32,845 nt of DNA, from assembly GCA_963575745.1 (NCBI GenBank), contig CAUYUJ010007276.1, forward strand, positions 15,001-47,845. Reading direction: 5' to 3'. A model generated the notes under the pieces. It saw only the letters and a list, made by a program, of their open reading frames with translations. It did not search any database and had not been told where the DNA came from. The DNA is from Prorocentrum cordatum (taxonomy: Eukaryota; Sar; Dinophyceae; Prorocentrales; Prorocentraceae). Shown here piece after piece: positions 29,877-32,845 of this stretch (within the stretch, counting starts at the first letter, position 1; every line of letters begins with the position of its first letter). The position numbers and the translations under genes are program-made.

Positions 29877-29961
29877 TAAGTCGTTCTCCGAACAGGGTTG
29901 CTCCTTGGGAAGCGTCGCTGGCCGCCCGTCTGCGATCTTCCGTTGACGTTTCGCTCAAGCT
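29877..29961 (+). repeat. Terminal repeat A1, left end of the retrotransposon
   Basis: 85 bases that match A2 at 4895-4979 with no difference that I could find. The left edge is set where the (CCT)n tract ends and TAAGTCG begins. Confidence 0.87.
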
Positions 29962-29975
29962 TTTCCCCACGGGGC

Positions 29976-30413
29976 ATGGTGCCCCCGTGGGCGGTCGGAG
30001 CCCTCACCCAGCTGTCGCATGGCGTGGCCTCCTGGCTGAGTCGGGCACCGCCGCCGCCGCCGTGCCCGGCGTTGGAGTGCCCGGACTGCCACTGCGCCTG
30101 CCCCGCGGCCCCGCCCTGCCCGGCCTGCCCAGGGGCGCCGGCTCCCCAGTGCCCGCAGCAAGAGCGGGGGCGCGCCTCCACGGCGCCCGCAGCCCCGACG
30201 GTGGCGGCGGCCTGGGGGACGACCGTGGCGTCGCTCGTGATCGGCATCGCGCTCGGCGACGTCGGGAGGTGGAGCGATGGCTGCTGCTGCCGCCGACGCC
30301 GTGCCCGCGCTGGAAGGAGTGGACCAGGTGGCGTACCTCCTGTATGCGGTGCCGGGGGCGCCCCTGTGGCACCAGCGCTGGAATTTGGGTCGGGTGGTGT
30401 CCTGTCCGAGTGA
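29976..30413 (+). CDS. Possible small Cys-rich ORF0 of the retrotransposon
   Basis: An open frame of 145 residues from the ATG at 29976, ahead of ORF1 and overlapping it by 137 bases in another frame. Residues about 24-66 are Pro/Cys-rich with repeated CPxC spacing (LECPDCHCACP, CPACPG). A hydrophobic stretch (TTVASLVIGIALG) follows near residues 85-97. The Cys pattern and hydrophobic segment look more ordered than chance, but the tail after about residue 105 looks like a shadow of ORF1. No function can be assigned. It may also be only part of the 5' UTR. Confidence 0.35.
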   Translation: MVPPWAVGALTQLSHGVASWLSRAPPPPPCPALECPDCHCACPAAPPCPACPGAPAPQCPQQERGRASTAPAAPTVAAAWGTTVASLVIGIALGDVGRWSDGCCCRRRRARAGRSGPGGVPPVCGAGGAPVAPALEFGSGGVLSE

Positions 30414-31779
30414 CGCGATCCTGGTCTCGCCGGACCACCAGGTGCAGTGCGAGGTAGTGGACGGGACGTCGGCCGACATCAGCGCGGTGCGGTGGGCGCC
30501 CGCCCTCGCCCCCAGGCCGCCGGGCGTCGTGCGGGCCTACCGCTTCGCGAGCCCCCCGACCGCGGCGGAGGTGGCGGCCTGGCTCCCCGATGCCCAGGCC
30601 GAGGCTCGGCGCTGCTTTGCTCGGCGCCACCCGGGCGTGGCCGTGCCGGCGCCCGTCTTCGAGGCGTGGCCCTGGGCTGCGCCGGGGGCGCCGGCTGCCG
30701 CCGTCGGGCCCGCCCCTGCCGCGGTGGCCCCCGCCGCCGGGCCGCCGGGCGGGGGTTGGGTCGTCGTGCCAGCGGGGGGCCCGCCGCCCGCCGCGGCGCC
30801 CGTCGCCCCGGCACCCGCGCCCCTGCCGGGCGGGGTGATGCGCCGAGGAGGTGCGGCCGCGGGGGCTGTGCCGGCCGCGGGCGGCGGGGAGGCGGGCGGT
30901 GCGCCGGCGCCCGCGGGAGCAGCGCTCGCAGCGGCCGTAGTCGGGGCGGCCCGACCCCTGGTGCTGGCGGGAGGCGCTGGCGACGCCGCCCCCGCCCCTG
31001 TGGGGAACTGGCGCGTCGCCCAGGAGTGGAGGGGGTACCACTACGGCGATGTGACCACCCCTCCAGCGGGCTTCGCTGGGGCGGGCACTCCCGCCCGCGG
31101 AGTCGTCCTGCTCGCAGACGGGTCGTCCCTCTTCGTCGAGTGGGTGGCCATCGGTGACGAGTCGGACTTCGCCGACCGGGCGGTGGCGCCCGACTGCCGC
31201 CTGCTGCCGGTCCGCTTCGATCGCGCTGGCAGGCCCTTCCGGACGCTCGAGAACCTCGTAGAGAGCTGCCGCCAGGAGCACCTCCCCGACTTCATCGCGC
31301 CGAGGACGACCATGTGGTGCCTCGAGCACCTCGCGGGCGAGGGCCGCTCTCTCGAGTCCCACTTCGAACACTTCAAGAAGCTGTGCGGCCTCCAGGACTC
31401 CCAGTGGGGCATGGAGGAGTACGCCAGTGTGATCAGCTACCTGAAGGCGTTGCTCCAGCACGATCAGGTGGACGCGTCCAACATCCTGTCGGTGGAGATG
31501 ATGTTCCGCCGGCTCCAGACGATCGAGTACTGCTACAGCGACAAGTTGCGCGAGAGGACAGCGGGCTCCTCCGCGGGGAGGCTCACCGCCGACGAGCAGG
31601 CCGCCTTCGGGGCGACGGCCCGAGCCGAGTCGAGGCTCATGGTGTCGCCCGCGCTGCTCGAGAGCGCCAAGCAGGAGTTGGAGCGCGACGCCTCGCTGGC
31701 CAAGAGCCTCCTGAAGGCGCGCGAGGCTCGGGAGTCGCTGGGCAAGCGGAGGCAGGGCCAGGGGAAGGACCAGGGGTGA
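30277..31779 (+). CDS. Retrotransposon ORF1 (gag-like)
   Basis: A complete 500-residue ORF with a good ATG and the TGA at 31777-31779. Residues 1-130 look globular (VDQVAYLLYAVPGAPLWHQRW, then VRAYRFASPPTAAEVAAWL). Residues about 130-240 are low-complexity Ala/Pro/Gly. A second ordered part begins near WRVAQEWRGYHYGDV (about residue 245) and runs into long charged helices (SHFEHFKKLCGL, SAKQELERDASLAK). The tail is basic. There is no CCHC knuckle, protease motif or other known catalytic site. By position it should be the particle protein. It shares one base (TGATG) with the RT ORF. The first third is very GC-rich. Confidence 0.75.
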   Translation: MAAAAADAVPALEGVDQVAYLLYAVPGAPLWHQRWNLGRVVSCPSDAILVSPDHQVQCEVVDGTSADISAVRWAPALAPRPPGVVRAYRFASPPTAAEVAAWLPDAQAEARRCFARRHPGVAVPAPVFEAWPWAAPGAPAAAVGPAPAAVAPAAGPPGGGWVVVPAGGPPPAAAPVAPAPAPLPGGVMRRGGAAAGAVPAAGGGEAGGAPAPAGAALAAAVVGAARPLVLAGGAGDAAPAPVGNWRVAQEWRGYHYGDVTTPPAGFAGAGTPARGVVLLADGSSLFVEWVAIGDESDFADRAVAPDCRLLPVRFDRAGRPFRTLENLVESCRQEHLPDFIAPRTTMWCLEHLAGEGRSLESHFEHFKKLCGLQDSQWGMEEYASVISYLKALLQHDQVDASNILSVEMMFRRLQTIEYCYSDKLRERTAGSSAGRLTADEQAAFGATARAESRLMVSPALLESAKQELERDASLAKSLLKAREARESLGKRRQGQGKDQG

Positions 31780-32845
31780 TGCCCGACCGCCCCCCCCAGA
31801 CGTCCCTCAGGTCTGGTGGGGGGGATCCCGACATGACTGGGGATGCTCGGCACGCCGTTGCGCCGCCGGGGAATTTTGACAGGAACGTGGGGAGGGATCT
31901 GCTACCTTTCCCCACGGAGCTGCTCAACTCGTCGGAGCCACCAGCACCTGGGCTCTCGCGAGTTTGCCGACAGAGAGTCGGCCGTCGGCAGCGTCGTCAC
32001 GCCGACGTTCTTCGGTGCTTGGAAGGTCTCAACACGATATACGGCCGCCGTGAAGGGGTACCTGTACCTGCTGATCTGAGCCTCGGGCAGCAGCGTGTGC
32101 TCGATCACGTTGAGTCCTCTGTCTCTTTCCTGGGGCCCCCCCCAGATGATCTTTCGCAGGCGGCAGCCCTCCAGGCGCTGCGCCTCGGCCTCCCCTACGA
32201 CGCAGGGGGAGGCCCTGTGGGCTACGAAGCCTCCCGCGTGTCCCTCCCGGCGGCTGGGTCGGCCCCGACTCCGATCGCTCGGCTTTGGGGATCCGGCGGG
32301 GAAAGTACTGTTGCACGCTTTGCTGAGTCGCAAGTTTTGCCCATCGACGTGGCACGAATGAGGTTAAAGGACTCGGGGCCCCTTCGGCCCTACGGCGACC
32401 CTCGCCTCCACTCCCCCTCTTTGTACGGCGAATTCATTCAGCGTTTGGTCGAGGCTGGCGTAGCCGAGCTGACGCTCGAGCGACCTACCGAGGTGGTGGA
32501 TTGCTTCTTTGTAAAAAAGGGGGGCGGCAAGCAGCGGCTGGTCGTCGACTGTCGGCGGTCTAATCAACATTTCGAGCCGCCCGCCCCTGTCAGCCTAGTC
32601 TCTGGCGACACTCTCTCCCAGGTGCATGGCGACGACTCCCTCGGTCAGCCCGTGTTTATTGGCCAGGTCGATATAAAAGACGCTTTCTATCACATGGAGC
32701 TCCCGGAGGGGCTCCGCCAGTATTTCGGGCTGCGTAGAATTCGGGCCTCGTGGGCGGGCATCTCTCAAGTCCAGGGAGTCCGTGTGTCCCCGGGGACCTG
32801 GGTCACCCCTCGGATGCGAGCCTTGCCCATGGGGTGGTCCTGGGC
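31779..32845 (+). CDS. Reverse transcriptase ORF, N-terminal part (copy B)
   Basis: The first 355 codons of the RT ORF match 318-1384. They include FFVKKGGGKQRLVVDCR, VDIKDAFYHM and LPMGWSW, and are cut by the window end before the YVDN box. Whether this copy carries the RNase H inversion cannot be seen. Confidence 0.85.
   Translation, partial: MPDRPPQTSLRSGGGDPDMTGDARHAVAPPGNFDRNVGRDLLPFPTELLNSSEPPAPGLSRVCRQRVGRRQRRHADVLRCLEGLNTIYGRREGVPVPADLSLGQQRVLDHVESSVSFLGPPPDDLSQAAALQALRLGLPYDAGGGPVGYEASRVSLPAAGSAPTPIARLWGSGGESTVARFAESQVLPIDVARMRLKDSGPLRPYGDPRLHSPSLYGEFIQRLVEAGVAELTLERPTEVVDCFFVKKGGGKQRLVVDCRRSNQHFEPPAPVSLVSGDTLSQVHGDDSLGQPVFIGQVDIKDAFYHMELPEGLRQYFGLRRIRASWAGISQVQGVRVSPGTWVTPRMRALPMGWSW

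Larger units (their letters stand above)
29877..32845 (+). mobile_element. Tyrosine-recombinase retrotransposon, 5' part (copy B)
   Basis: The first 3 kb of the element: A1, a leader, a possible ORF0, the complete ORF1 and the start of the RT ORF, cut by the window end. From 31462 on it repeats window bases 1-1384. If both ends derive from one copy, the full element is about 6,732 bp. Confidence 0.88.

Noticed and set aside
30004-31461. 485-codon minus-strand ORF opposite ORF1
   Set aside because: Low-complexity Arg/Gly/Pro-rich shadow of a very GC-rich gene.

Overview
The window looks like nuclear DNA of a core dinoflagellate (a GC-rich genome such as Prorocentrum, Polarella or Symbiodiniaceae; the species cannot be fixed by eye). 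The strongest sign is a relict dinoflagellate spliced leader (20 of 21 bases of the conserved core) about 65 nt upstream of the start codon of each of two intron-free host genes. Other signs are tandem duplication of the gene with its flanks, all coding features on one strand, and a heavy load of retroelements and simple repeats. No rRNA, tRNA or CRISPR was seen.

Layout. (1) 1-5147: the 3' 5.1 kb of a tyrosine-recombinase (DIRS/Ngaro/PAT-type) retrotransposon: the end of ORF1, RT with RNase H, a tyrosine recombinase, a C5-cytosine-methyltransferase-like ORF, then terminal repeats B1-A2-B2. (2) 5148-16345, unit A: Bax-inhibitor-1/Lifeguard gene (5364-6134), 3' flank, a 183-bp MITE, a broken APE-type LINE (about 7131-12240), a CT tract, a 102-bp satellite (12637-14495), GAT-rich repeats and a 12-bp GATCGAT minisatellite. 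(3) 16346-29876, unit B: the same order again with the second Lifeguard gene (16876-17646), a 1.35-kb C/G-rich fold-back insertion that unit A lacks (18703-20049), a second LINE copy, satellite and minisatellites. (4) 29877-32845: the 5' part of the same type of retrotransposon (terminal repeat A1, a Cys-rich ORF0, ORF1, start of RT).

The last 1,384 bases repeat the first 1,384 with no difference that I could find (offset 31,461). The window is therefore one period of a higher-order repeat, or a contig that closed on a repeat. If the two ends belong to one element, the retrotransposon is about 6.7 kb with split direct repeats A1-[ORFs]-B1-A2-B2, inserted in a (CCT)n tract upstream of the Lifeguard gene; unit B still carries the empty site. 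Three things stand out in this element: the methyltransferase placed after the recombinase, an apparent inversion of about 0.4 kb inside the RNase H region, and a hairpin-like, introner-like insertion of about 167 bp in the methyltransferase ORF.

The only likely host genes are the two Lifeguard copies; the rest is mobile or repetitive DNA. All identities and alignments were made by eye, and family names rest on motifs, not on searches.
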